NCBI GenBank assembly: GCA_025531455.1
Contig: JAMYHL010000005.1
Location: 558,001 to 622,000 of the forward strand
Length of the DNA: 64,000 nt
Source of the DNA: Apiotrichum sp. Y4204
Lineage: Eukaryota; Basidiomycota; Tremellomycetes; Trichosporonales; Trichosporonaceae
Direction: 5' to 3'
The position numbers were made by a program, and so were the translations under genes. The notes under the pieces are model-generated. The model saw only the letters and a program-made list of their open reading frames with translations. It ran no database searches and was not told the DNA's origin. Below are positions 32,686 through 44,291 of this stretch, piece after piece. Numbering within the stretch: the stretch's first letter is position 1; each line of letters starts with the position of its first letter.

Positions 32686-34494
32686 ATGGGTGACCTTGCA
32701 TCTTTTGAGAACTACTGCATGATCTGCGACAGGCTCATCGTGGCACCACCAGAGCCTGAGCTAGCAGAAAAGAAGCCAAAGAAGAAGACGGGTGCCATTA
32801 GGGTGAGCTTAAAATTCGACGCGTCGAAAAAACCAACCGTTTCCCATGCTAACTCCCCACAGATAAAGAACCCTGATGGCTCAACCACCATCCGCACAGC
32901 CAACGGCGTCAAGACGACCCGCCCCCAGCTGCGTCGGCCGTCGTCTGAAGCACCGAGTAAGGTGCCTGCAGAACGCCCGCGGCAGCCAAGCACCGACGGT
33001 AGCATCCCGGTGCCTGCCGCCGCACCCGCGGAACCTTCAGAACCTCCCTTCGTGTCCAACATCTACTGTTCGCGCAAGTGTGCCGAGCAGGATGCCGGTG
33101 CCAGCGGCCCGGCTGCGTACGAGAACATGGCGCGCATGTTTGGCCTCGGCCTCACCAACTCGTCGGATGCCATCCTTGTGCCCGGCCACATGGGCTCGAT
33201 CATCACCTCGCCGCCTTCTCCCCTTCTGAGCGACACCGAGACTGGTTCTTCCGCCGCCTCGGCGAATGCCAACGCGTCGCCCGCATCGGTTCCCGCCTTG
33301 GACCTCTTCCGCGAGGACGTGACTCGCCACCGCCGCACCTCGATCGCACACGCCTCTCGCTTCAGCATCACGCCGTTTGAGCCCGTTGTGCCTGCGCCCA
33401 TGTCTCGCAACAGCACAAGTACCAGCTCTGGCCGTCCTCGCTCCACTGTGTCTGGCACAAGCACCGATTCGCTTCTGTCCCTCTGGCAGGGCGAGCCGGA
33501 GAGGAGTTACTCTAGCAGCGGTGCGCAGCGCAGCGGCTCGTACCGTCGTCTGTCGTCCGACACCCCTTCGACCGCGCCGCGCCCCTTCCTTCCTCGCGCT
33601 GCCGTGTCGCACGTTTCCCTCGGCACTCTTCCCTCGTCGTCTGCGTCCATGGCCGGCTCGGCCCCGAGCCACGCTGCCGTCCTCATGGCCGGCTACGTGT
33701 CTGCCTTCCCGGCCCGCGATGGATCGCCGTCGCTCAAGCCCGTGTCGGGCCTCCAGACCCCGGACTTCCGTTCGTCGGCCATCAACTCGCCACCGGCGGT
33801 CAGCATCCGTCCGCGCCCCCGTACCGGCTCGGCTGCGAACGGCTCGTGGGATGCCTTTGCCATGTCTGAGGTTATTGAGCGCACTCGCCGCAGCGCCCGT
33901 CTCGGAAGCAATGCCTCGTCGACCGACCTCGCTAACGGTGGCTCGAGCCTCACGCGCGAGGCGAGCTCCCCCGAGCTCGAGCGTTGGCGCGAGCGTGCCG
34001 ATTCGATCGGCCACGACGCGACTCCCAAGCAGAGCCTTGAGGACGGTGGCTGGCAGATCCGCTACACGCGCCCCTCGAGCCGCAGCTCCTCGCGCACCCG
34101 CTCTGCGAGCCGCGAGCCGCGCACCGCCCCTGTGCCCGAGAACGAGCCTTCACACGCGACCTCGCTTGCGCGCCCTATCCCCTCGCGCCCTCTCACCTCG
34201 TCCCCGGCGACGATCGCAGGCTCCAACTCGACCGCGCACAGCCGCACACCCCAGGTCTCGTCGCGTCTCGCGGCCTCGAACCGCTCCACCACCGCCGTTC
34301 CAGACCTCGCGGCTCTCCGCATCGGTTCCCCCTGTGCACCCGTCGTGTCCACCGAGAACGCCTCGTGTGGCGACGCGTCTCGCTCGCTTCCCCGCGCCGG
34401 CTTTGACTGGAACGAGGCGTGCCACCGCACGTACGAGCTTCCCCCCGGTGTTGTCGTCAACCCCAACAAGGGTCTCTTCTACTTTAACGCGTAG
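32686..34494 (+). CDS. Ecl1-family zinc-binding lifespan regulator
   Basis: 602 aa unspliced. The N-terminus FENYCMICDRLIV (Cys 11 and 14) and the later SNIYCSRKCAEQDA reproduce the split Cys pairs of the Ecl1/life-span regulatory factor family. Fission-yeast Ecl1-3 are small zinc-binding proteins induced by starvation that extend chronological lifespan. Here the two Cys pairs are about 110 residues apart, and a Ser/Pro/Thr-rich, probably disordered tail of some 470 residues follows. It ends with FDWNEACHRTYELPPGVVVN. A canonical 60-nt intron (32803-32862, GTGAGC ... GCTAACTCCCCACAG) lies in frame. The spliced protein would be 582 aa, with AIR joined to IKNPDGS. It is flanked on both sides by kilobases without genes. 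Family assignment is good; the role in this species is inferred. Confidence 0.8.
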   Translation: MGDLASFENYCMICDRLIVAPPEPELAEKKPKKKTGAIRVSLKFDASKKPTVSHANSPQIKNPDGSTTIRTANGVKTTRPQLRRPSSEAPSKVPAERPRQPSTDGSIPVPAAAPAEPSEPPFVSNIYCSRKCAEQDAGASGPAAYENMARMFGLGLTNSSDAILVPGHMGSIITSPPSPLLSDTETGSSAASANANASPASVPALDLFREDVTRHRRTSIAHASRFSITPFEPVVPAPMSRNSTSTSSGRPRSTVSGTSTDSLLSLWQGEPERSYSSSGAQRSGSYRRLSSDTPSTAPRPFLPRAAVSHVSLGTLPSSSASMAGSAPSHAAVLMAGYVSAFPARDGSPSLKPVSGLQTPDFRSSAINSPPAVSIRPRPRTGSAANGSWDAFAMSEVIERTRRSARLGSNASSTDLANGGSSLTREASSPELERWRERADSIGHDATPKQSLEDGGWQIRYTRPSSRSSSRTRSASREPRTAPVPENEPSHATSLARPIPSRPLTSSPATIAGSNSTAHSRTPQVSSRLAASNRSTTAVPDLAALRIGSPCAPVVSTENASCGDASRSLPRAGFDWNEACHRTYELPPGVVVNPNKGLFYFNA

Positions 34495-35063
34495 GAGGAC
34501 GGCGACCACCACTGTACACTATCACCACCGACTCAGACATTGCCCCACCACGACCACGATGGACATGGCCGTTCACAGTTATTTGTTATCATAGTACCCG
34601 CGCATTCTTGCAATCAACCCTGCCTCACAATAACCGCATACCACGATTCCACGACATAATCCCAGCACTCAACACACATGGTTCCCGCATTAGTTTGTCA
34701 TAGCAGCATTCAGCATACTTGTATTGCGTTGTAGTTGGCATGAAGTGCATAAGAGATTACACACAGAAGCAACAGGGGTGAAGCAAGACAGGGGCGCAGA
34801 AGGAGACGGCAGGAGACGGCAAGAAGCAAAGAAGGCGGGCGTCGCGGCTGGCATCAACACAATGGTTGGGGATAAACAAGGGTGGCGAATATCAGACACA
34901 AAAGGAGATGCTTCTGCGCCCAGCGTCATTCATATAAACAGGATCGCCAGATCAACAGGGGAAATGAGAATCAGATCGTCATCAACCAGTCAGGTGAACT
35001 CGCTAGTCATTGTCTCCAACGCGCCCCGTGCCCTCTCGCGCCCTTGTCCCCATGTGGTATCTG

Positions 35064-35118
35064 CGACTCCGCTGATCCGCTGATCCGCTGATACGATGAT
35101 CCGTTGATCCGCTGATCC
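35064..35118. repeat. TGATCCGC tandem repeat
   Basis: Seven imperfect copies of an 8-9 bp unit (CTGATCCGC with variants TGATACGA and TGATCCGT). It is AT/GC balanced and not in a reading frame that continues. Confidence 0.75.
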
Positions 35119-36660
35119 CCAAATCCGCAACAGTCTCGATCCGAGATGCCATCGCCGCCGAGCTTCTGCGCCCCCGAAGATCCAAAGGATGTGTCGTGTC
35201 TTGAAACCAACCGCTAAGGGGCGAACATGCCTTCTAGCGCGTCAGAGGACCAGAGCATCAGAGGGTCAGAGGGTCAGAAGATGTGGCAGGATCACTTCGA
35301 GGTGATCATGTGCCGCTGCCCCGTGCTCGCTTCGTTTCGATGTGAGGCGCTGTTCCAGAATGAATCCTCTGGTAGCTACACCGCCCCTCATTTGTCTAGC
35401 GTTGGACAATGCCCTAGTTCGAGACACAATGAGACGCTGTAATAGTAGTAAACGAGTGACGTTCAAGAAGATGGGATATGGTTCTGGCACGTCGCGCTAG
35501 TTAATGCCCCACAAGGCATGACGAAGCTCTGAACGAAGACGCGGGATCGGGCGCGAGCTGTCCGCCGCACGCTCTAGCGTCTCGGACTCGGACGTGGACG
35601 CGGGATTGCGGAATTGCGGAACTGGACCTGGACGAGGACGCGGATCTGACCCACTAACTGGGCCGTCGGTCGGAGTGAGTCTTTCCGCCCGCCGCCGGGT
35701 TCGGACGCCGCGATCGCGGAGAAGCAAGCTGAGAGCGGGACGCATGCTTCTCGTTGCGGGGACGAGGGGGCGAGGAGCGTGAGTCCCGAACAGCCATGCC
35801 GCTCGGTATGCAGTGGTACTTGCAGGGGAGCGGTGTTGGTAGCCCCAACCTCCCAGAGGAGAGACCTTCCAGAGCGTCGGAATGTCCCAGCTCTCCCAGA
35901 CCTGTAGGCCGCGCCGCGTCGCCGCGTTATCCTGGCTACGGTGGTCAACTCCTGGTCGCTCCTCTCGCGACCTCGCAGACTGCGCGAGCTGCGGGACGCG
36001 GTCCTCAAGCGCCACAACCGGAGGGAAGCCGAACAGGCCATGGGGAGTTTCATCACAGTCTAGCTGAAACCTGGACATAGACCCAGAAGGCGAGGAGATG
36101 CCACGAAGGTCCACAGGAAGTGGTGTTTCGGGGGAGGAGCATAAGGTGGTTGGATGCTGCGCGCCTGCCCCCTCGCCGCTGAGCCCCGGCGTCGCGACCT
36201 CGCAGACTGCGTACTTCGATGAGCCAGCACACCCCTACCGTTCGTCCGGGCTGTCCACAGCGGAGGGTCGAGCGGTGGAGATGTCGCGCGGTATATCGCT
36301 ACTTCGATTGCGGCACTTCGTGGACTATCCATACTCTGATACCCGAGAGTGGACTCCAAGTCTGTGAACGCGGATGACCGCAATCAGTCGGGACTGCCGT
36401 CGATCGCGACGGGGTCAGTCGTTGTCCGTATCCTGGCCAGATTCGCGAACGTCAGCGGCGAAGAGGTCTCGATCTGAGGGGTAAGCATTTTGTATTCTGC
36501 CATTCCCGATAGCTGGTAGCTGGGATGGTAGTGTCCTGACTGACGAGGAGGCTAGCCTGTTGATGAAGCCGGCTTTCAGGATATAGGATCCCCTACAAGC
36601 CGTCCCAGTTGCGACGAAATGCGGCACATTGGCCAGACGCGGCGTAACGCACTGCCTTGT

Positions 36661-36702
36661 CGGGGATATCAGTTCGGGGATATCAGTTCGGGGATATCAG
36701 TG
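36661..36702. repeat. 14-bp tandem repeat, three copies
   Basis: CGGGGATATCAGTT occurs three times in direct succession, with only the last base of copy three changed (G for T). Each unit carries the palindrome GATATC. Confidence 0.85.
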
Positions 36703-37370
36703 ACTGATGAATAGGATATATCTGGGAGCGACTGCTGACAAGTGCGAATGAGACGGAGTACGGTTTGTCCGCGGTCCTCGACTGCTTGATAGCTGGGCAG
36801 CTGAGAGTGAGAGATGTGAGAGGACAGCAGTGTGCAATGACATTCGAACAGCAAGCTCGACAACAACAGAACAGTGACACGGCGAACATACGAAGCGGGC
36901 TCGAGTCGCTCAAGGTGGACCTGCACTGGGAGGTAACGGATTGAATCGCGGATACAGCCTGCCGGACTGTGATGGCTATAGCTCAGTCGCCATGCCTCAG
37001 TCGCAGCACTGGCGATATGTTCGCGGAGTGGTGTTTGACTGGCTTCACCAGCTTCACTAGATTTCACCAGATTCCACCAGATTCGCTAGTTTCGGTGTGG
37101 GCCTCGCTGTGAGCTTGGGCGTAAACTCCGCCATGGGCTCTGCCATGACTTTGACCGTAAGCTTGGCCAAGAATTGCCAGGGAGCATCGGCGGTGAGCGA
37201 TGTGTACGTTCTCTCTGGAGAGACTGCAACCGCCTCTAGACAAGCCCCTGGTAGAATGCAAGATACATGTGCTCACCACCGTACATTGCGCTGTAAGCGG
37301 AACTTTCACCCCTGGGCTGGCTACAGTAGCCGCTACGAAACCGTGGGATGAGCTATCTGCGCCTGCGCGC

Positions 37371-37502
37371 GCATCAGCGTCAGCATCGGCTTCGGCACCG
37401 GCAGTAGGATCAGCGTCGGCATTAGTGTCAGCATTGTCATCGGGATTAGCGTCAGCATCAGCATCGGCATCGGGAGCAGCACGAGCATCAGCATGGGCAT
37501 CC
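37371..37502. repeat. GCATCG/GCGTCA hexamer-like minisatellite
   Basis: About 130 bp of imperfect 6-bp units (CAGCAT, CGGCAT, CAGCGT). On the minus strand these translate as Asp-Ala repeats. The open frame there (37064-37531) is best explained by the repeat, not by a gene. Confidence 0.75.
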
Positions 37503-40343
37503 TCTCGAACCCATCGCCAGCTCGACTGCAACTCGCTATCTGGGTTAATACCGCACCGCGCCCGGCCCAGAGGCCGGGGCAGCTTCGGCCGTCCCCCTCA
37601 GCCCTCAGTCCTCGCCGCAGCCCATCCCCCTTAACCTCAAAGCCGATCGCCAGCTTATCTCGATTCCGATCGCGCTTCTCGATGTCGTATCCAAGCTCCA
37701 ACCATCACGCCTCACGCGCGACGCGACTGTTCCTGCTCCGCCGTTACGCGTTAGCTCGCACACGACTGGTAGCTGTGAGTAGGCATCATCTATGACGGAT
37801 GCGGTTGTTGTACTCGTGGAGTGGGTATCGCCAACAGACGGGCGATTTCCGTCCCAGTCATCTTCCCACACCACTCCCAGCCCAGCCTCAACCCCATAGC
37901 ATCCACCCCATCCAGCTAGCCAAACCCCCCAAACCCCACCCCCAGTACCCGCGATTGATGTAAGCTGTCAGCTGCCAGCTTGGCGTGACGCGTTGGCGTG
38001 ACGCTCATGTGCGCTTATTGTGGTAACGGCTGTGGGGTGGTGTGGGGTGTGGGGGAGAGTGGAGAGTGCATTCGCGTCGCGCGCACCTGGCGGCTCGCGG
38101 CTGCGTGGTGCGTCATCTGATCATGAGGCCGTGAAGGTTTTGTCAAGGATCAAGGAATGTGATGTGAAGAAGAAGGATGGAGGGAACGGAAGCTCGTGAG
38201 CTCGCGAGCTAGGGAGCTCGCAAGCGTCGGAAAGTGACGAGGCGTGCATCATCGATCATAGATAGATCAGGACAATGGAGAGTCAAGTGTGGAGCACGCA
38301 GCACGCGGCGCCATGGCGCCCCCCGCCTCGCTTAACGTACCCAGAATATCTGCCTGGAGCGATGACGCATATCGGAGAGTACGTGCTGCGGATCTCAGAG
38401 ATATGGGGGGCAGCACTTATCTGGACTGTGCTGGATTGGATCTGTGCTGCATTGTCTTAACCGATCTTACCACAGTGTCACGGGTAGTGTCAGATGCCCC
38501 GGATATCGATTCTGAGATTCTACGGTTATGTAGATGCTGGGAATCAACTAATCTCTGATCTGCTGGGAACGATCACTCAGCATGCCCCACAGCGGGGCCT
38601 GGGCACCTCGAATGGCCGGTATCGGGGCATGCATGCCGCTGACGCATCTGCGAGCTGCTGCTTCTCTTCCCGCGTACCGGAGAACACAGCATATTGTAGC
38701 AGTGAGAAAGAGGCCTAGAAAGGGTCGCACAAGGAAGAGAGTGAATGAGAGCGAGTGTGAAGCATGAGAAGCAAGGAACCATTCATCATTCATCACGGCG
38801 CATCATCCCAATCCGCACTCTTGTTGATCACCTGCCCGCCACGCCTCCCGCCAAGCGACACCAGCGCCCAGCTTACCAGCCTGCCCTCTCGTACCATCTT
38901 TCTCGCCGGGTGCTGTGCATCTTGGCGGGCGCCGAGGCCGCCGAGGCCGCCCGGGGGGCAACTTTCACAGCAAGCGACGCGCTCTGGGCATGGGAATATT
39001 TTTCTCTTTTCCCACTTTTTCCCCAACCGTCACTTTCTCTAGTACTCTAGTTGTGCAGCTTCGTATGCATATCGCGTCCGATCACGCGACCATGCATTGG
39101 AACCTCCAATAGCTGCTCCAGCGCTACTCAGAACTAGCTGGATACGGACATTCCGCCCAGCGGGCGGGCACTGCTTGAGATCGCGCACTTCCCGATACGG
39201 GCTCGGGGATGCCCCGCGCCCCGCCGGAGGCCGAGGCCGAGCCGCCACCAGGAGGTCGGAGGATTGCGGTACAGCACAAATGATGTCCTTCAAGGGGGTG
39301 GTTATTCATGGCATGGACAGAGAGTGCACGTATGCATGTGTTTCGGCTATATCACAAACAAAAGTCCCTCATGCTGTTCCTCATGCGCCTCTGCTGGCCG
39401 CTGGGGCGGCATCGTCAGCGGGCCGGCGGCCACGGCGCAGCGCATGGTAGTCACTGTACTGTACAGCACAGCGGCCTAGCGGTCCAGCGGCCAGCGGCGG
39501 CCGCCCAGGAACGGTGCACAGGAATGATTGTATCCCGCGGACAGCACAGAAGCATATGGCTCCGGGGGATCGGGCGCCGTTGGGCCGCTACGATGAAAAA
39601 CAGTATGCAACATGCGGCCGCCGGCGGGCAGTGATGCAGTACCGTGCAGTGACTGTGGTGACGGCAGCGGCCAGGGGAAATCGGACAAATCCCTGGGCTT
39701 GCCGCAGGGCGCGAGGGGAAGAGAACCGTAAAGCCTCAGCCGCGAGGCAGAAGAGGAGCGAGGGGACTCCAGCTGTCCAGGACTCTCGACGAGGTGGCTG
39801 TTCTGAGTCCCTGGTTGTCGTTGGTGCTGTTGCTGTTCTCTTCTTGTGCCGCCCCCCGGATGCATGCTGTACACTGATTGTAGGTAATCTACATCTGCAT
39901 CATCTCATCCCCCATCTGTGGAGCGCGTCGGCGAGGAGACTGTGCCTGCCCTGTGTTATGTCGGTCCTGGGGCGTGGCTAATTGGAGGTAATTGGGGGCT
40001 AATTGGTGGTTGTCAGATCTGTAAATGCTGCTTCCAGCAAGCAAGCATCTGTGGTGGTGAGATGTAGAGCGTGTCGCGTGCAGGGGGGAGGAAGATTTGC
40101 GTGAAGACACACTTCCTCTACAATTCTACAAATCATGCATGCTCCAATGCACACGGAGAATAAGAAATACTGTTTACAGACGCCACCCGGCGTATGCGCA
40201 CCGAAATGCATGGCATGTGCGGGGAATGAGCAGAGCAGAAGGCGAGATGCTGACGAAGAATCGCAGGATTGCAGGATCGCAAAATCGCAAACAGAGGGGA
40301 AAGGGCACAAGACGCACAGGCACTCATCGTCGCCCGCTGGTGT

Positions 40344-40370
40344 GGCCACTCGGCCACTCGGCCACTCGGC
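40344..40370. repeat. GGCCACTC tandem repeat
   Basis: Three exact 8-bp copies followed by GGC. It is short, with no gene context. Confidence 0.75.
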
Positions 40371-40410
40371 CCGTCTGCAGTTTCTTCTGCCCGATGCAGA
40401 TGCAGAATGA

Positions 40411-40426
40411 TAGCTAGCTAGCTAGC
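40411..40426. repeat. (TAGC)4 microsatellite
   Basis: TAGCTAGCTAGCTAGC, a self-complementary 16-bp run containing overlapping GCTAGC palindromes. Confidence 0.8.
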
Positions 40427-41156
40427 GTTGTACGCTGTGAGCTTGTTCGCAATGTAGATTCCCCGCATGCATGCATCGGCCGCCAGAGAGATTGAGCGTC
40501 AGTCAGCGGTGGTGACGGCACACCCACCCCTTTGCTCAGGTGCCCTTGACAGGTACCAATTTTTTTTTTTTTTTTTTGTAGTGGATTGGGATGGGCTGGT
40601 TTGTCAGAGGATCAGAGGGTGCTACGCCTCTGGACCAGTTCCTGTGCTATCTGTTTGCCCGCTTTTGCAGCCTTTGTGCTGATACAACTACAGTACTATT
40701 GCTGGTGGCGCGATGTGTATCTGTATCTGTTTGAATGATGGTTTTTTGAATGCCCGACCCTCCTCCCCCACCCCACTCTTCTCTCTCTCTTGTGTCACTG
40801 CACTCTATCTATCCTTGTGCCCCCCGAAACAAGCACTCGTATCCTTTCCAACATTGCCATTGCCATTTCCATTTCCACCTCCCTCTGTCCCGTTCCCCGC
40901 CGGGCCACCCTTCATTGCGAGGCCTCTCTCTCCTCCTACCCCTCTCCATCACGTCGCCCGCTCCGAATCCTCACCCCTCAGTCCACTTCGGCCGTCGGCG
41001 ACATCGACACACACACACAGACACACACACTACACACCACTCTCAACCACCTAACGCACTCTACCACCACACACACCACATCTCACCTCCCGCCTCGCCT
41101 TCCCTCCCTTGCCATTCTCTGCCCATCGACCCGTGATCCCCGATCCTGTGTGCGCA

Positions 41157-44100
41157 ATGCAGCCGTAAGTAGACCTTCCTTGTCCCTTCCCCCCCCTCCT
41201 CTTGCGCTCTCGGGTCAATCAGCCGTTCCCTCCGCACTCCCATCATCAATTGTCGCGAGGCAACTAGCGCGTTACCACCTGTATTATCTTGCCGTCTCCC
41301 TTCTTCACTGTCACTCTCCCCCTCGTCGTTATCATCGATCCCCCTCGTCGTTATCATCGATTCCAACTATCCTACCATCCCCTCCTTGCTCGATACCGCA
41401 GTGACTGTGGCTGCCGACGACTGTACTGCTGCGCCCACCCCGACCTGTTGTTGTTCCATCACTCCACCGCCACAGTCGACCCACAGTCCACACCACATCA
41501 CCATACCCGCACACACCGCCGCCGCCCCCGACACTCATTGTCCACCGGCCGCGAGACCTTCCTTCCCTCCCATCTAATACCCCCTCGCGCACACCCACTC
41601 CACTCCCTTGGTCTACATTGCTGACACGACCTCCTCCCCATTTTGATCGATTCCCATTTCACACCCTTTACACACCTGTCACTCGTGCTCGTCCCACTGC
41701 CGTCCCAACCACGGCCTCGTCGCACGCACGGTCCACCGTCACTCCCTCCTTGGCCACCTGGTATCACCTGCCGCATTCGACACACGACGGCGCCGGCTGA
41801 CACACACTCGCCTGATTGTGGCGAACCAACCCTTATTACCCTTTGCCCGCCATCCAACATTGTTCTGATTACCCCTCGACATTTCTTCTACTGAACACAC
41901 ACACACCTGTCAACACTCGCCGACACTCTCACCTGTAGATCTTCAACCCTGACCCCAGGGCCGCGCAGGCTGCGGAGCCGTACTGCTACGGTTTCGTTTG
42001 GTTCGGGCAACATCAACGGCTCCCTCATGGCACCAGGCGACATCCATCAGGAGGTGGACGCCGTTCCCGATCTCGCAGAAGTCGGTGGCGCGCGCTTCGA
42101 CTCTGGCCGTCTCGAACCCCGCCTTCCGGGACGCAAAAGCTCGAAGAGTGTGTCTGGAACGAGGCCGCCGCTGTCGACCTCCGCTTCCTCCCATCGGGCG
42201 TTTTACCCCGAAACGCTCGGTGGCCCCTCCACCGGGAGCTCCTCACCGCAGGCAGGCGGTCGGACACGTAACGGACTGAAGCGGCGCATCTCCACACCGA
42301 ATCTCGCCAAGCGGACACTTTCTGTCGACGACGAAGAGCCGGAACCACAAGAGCAAACCCCGCTGCCATCCACGCTGTCGGCCACATCAAATGTCACGGC
42401 ATTTGAGACTCGGGCTCGCTCGACATCAACATCCATTGTTGTCCCCAATACCCTTACCCTCGAGCCCGAGTCTCTAACCCAGCCTGTACAGACCCTCACC
42501 TACCAGCCCCATCCTATCATCACAACAACCCTCCCCACACCCCCACCATGGGCATCCATGTACCTCACTCCCCCCTCCCCGGCAACAACAGACACCCCCC
42601 AGCCACCAGCACCACATTCTGGGGTGTTAAACCAGGTGTATGATTTGGGAGAATCTGTCGTGACCAGAGTGTGGGCCTGGGCGCAGCCGCGACACACGCG
42701 CGAGCGCCGCGGCTCGCGACGATCATCAGATGAGGATTCTGAGAAAGGGTTGGATGGGAGCGAACCAGAGACGTTTGAGGACGAGGACGAAGGACAGGAG
42801 CGGGTGGGCCTCGGCCACACTGGCGGGCGATACTGGGGCCTGTTCAGTGATGAGGATGACACCTACTTTACCCTCCCGCCAACACCGCCCGACGACACTT
42901 CCGCCCTCCCCTTCCCACAGTCGCTTCCGACGCCGGCTCTTTCTACACAATCTCTCTCACGAGGGTCCAGCCGCCGTCGGAGCCGTCGCTCTCGCTCAGA
43001 AGACCTCCAGGGTGGGCCTGCCGACGGTTGGTGGGTGCGCGTCTACCGCACCTGGATCTCGAGCGGCACAGGCACAGGAAAAACCACAGAGGTGCTTCGC
43101 GAACTGGGCTGGACGGTAGCCCTCCTCGCCGGCCTCTTTGTCGTTTCATTCCTTCTCGTGATCTATGCGCTCCACTCCATGCCCATGTAAGTCCTGATGC
43201 TGTGACGATGGTGCATCCGGCTGACATCCAGCACCCACCTCCAGTCAATGCCAAAGAGCACCACCGACCTGCAGCTGCTGTCGGCTGAAATTCGCGCATA
43301 CATGACCTCGAGCAATAGCGGCTGGTGGCACACTGTCAGCGTTCTCACCTACATTGGCTGCTGGAAGCACGCCTGGAGTGTTCCCGGCGCGGTCGTCCTC
43401 AACATTCTTGTCGGCTCCGTGTTTGACCCCGTGCCAGCACTCCTGCTGCTCACGCTCATCACGGCGTGCGGTAGCCTTGGGGCGTACTCGCTTTCGCGTC
43501 CATTGGCGCCACTCATTGCTGTGCTTTTCCCAAAACCCCTGGCGCTTGTCCGTGCGGCACTTGCCCCCCAGTCGGTTCCCCGGGCACCCGGATCGACCGT
43601 GGTGGTCAATGGCGAGACCGTGACCCCCCTTCAGGTTTCGGACGATCCGGCGGACCCTCCGCTTGGTGGCACAGAAGACCGTCCGAATGTGTGGCGCCGA
43701 TTGCTGCTCATGCGCGCCATGGGCTTCGTGCCGTGGTCGGGCATGAACGTCGCTTGTGGTGTGGTCGGCGTCGACTGGCGCACCTTCTGGCTCACGACCG
43801 CTGCGGGTTCCGCCTCGTGGTCATACGTCACTGCATCTGTCGGCAACATTCTCTCGCGCCTCGCCCTCCCCGCAAGCGCAGCCGCCGCCGAGGAGAACCC
43901 GGGAGAATCGCTCACGTCTCTGCTGCGTGACCCGACACTGATCGCCAAGCTCTTCCTCCTCACTCTCCTCACACTGGTTCCTGTGCTGCTCAAGCGTCGC
44001 GCGAACCCTGCTGTCGTGGATGTGTCGGACGACGACTCTGAGGTCTCGACGCCTCTGATGACCGAACGTCCTTCCGCGCTGGGTCTCGACACCTCGGGCA

Positions 44101-44291
44101 TCAGCACCGACGACGAGGCCCCGCCATCTCCGCTTGCCACCTCGCTCGCGACATTCACCCCCACGCCAGCCGTCTTCGACCTCCTCTCTTTTGGTCGCAC
44201 GGCCATGCGCCAGGGAGTGCGCTTTGTCGCCGGCTCGGCGCGCAACGCCGTGGGCAACGCGCAGCGTCTTGTGGGCAACCTGCGCAGCTAG
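41157..44291 (+). CDS. VTT-domain (TMEM41/Tvp38-like) membrane protein
   Basis: Integral membrane protein with a SNARE-associated/VTT (DedA-like) domain. Exons 41157-41164, 41939-43186 and 43232-44291 close to 771 aa. The first exon is only eight bases (ATGCAGCC). It joins in frame over a 774-nt intron to CCA TCT TCA. If that exon is wrong, the start falls at the in-frame ATG at 42027. Residues 1-385 are Ser/Pro/Arg-rich and probably cytosolic and disordered. A membrane segment VALLAGLFVVSFLLVIYAL lies near 393-411. The VTT core begins near 460 with CWKHAWSVPGAVVLNILVG and includes ITACGSLGAYSLSR. A last hydrophobic helix IAKLFLLTLLTLVPVLL follows near 652-668. Relatives such as TMEM41B and VMP1 are ER scramblases needed for autophagosome formation, and Tvp38 is Golgi-resident; which applies here is unknown. 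Confidence 0.82.

Larger units (their letters stand above)
34495..41156. other. Gene desert with many short tandem repeats
   Basis: About 6.7 kb without a supportable gene. It contains at least five tandem repeats (listed separately), a poly-T tract at 40561-40577, and an exact 20-bp direct repeat at 35965 and 36192. Open frames, for example minus strand 35497-36114, are not conserved-looking. From about 40740 the plus strand turns pyrimidine-rich and runs into the next gene as its leader, including a CA-rich stretch at 41003-41040. Confidence 0.5.

Noticed and set aside
35497..36114. 205-aa minus-strand frame
   Set aside because: It contains one copy of the 20-bp direct repeat and no recognisable motif. 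No splice-supported extension was found.
37064..37531. Asp/Ala-repeat protein on the minus strand
   Set aside because: The repeat is explained by the 6-bp minisatellite; the rest of the frame has no protein-like features.
35064..40370. CRISPR-like arrays
   Set aside because: The repeats are short head-to-tail units without unique spacers, in a eukaryotic genome.
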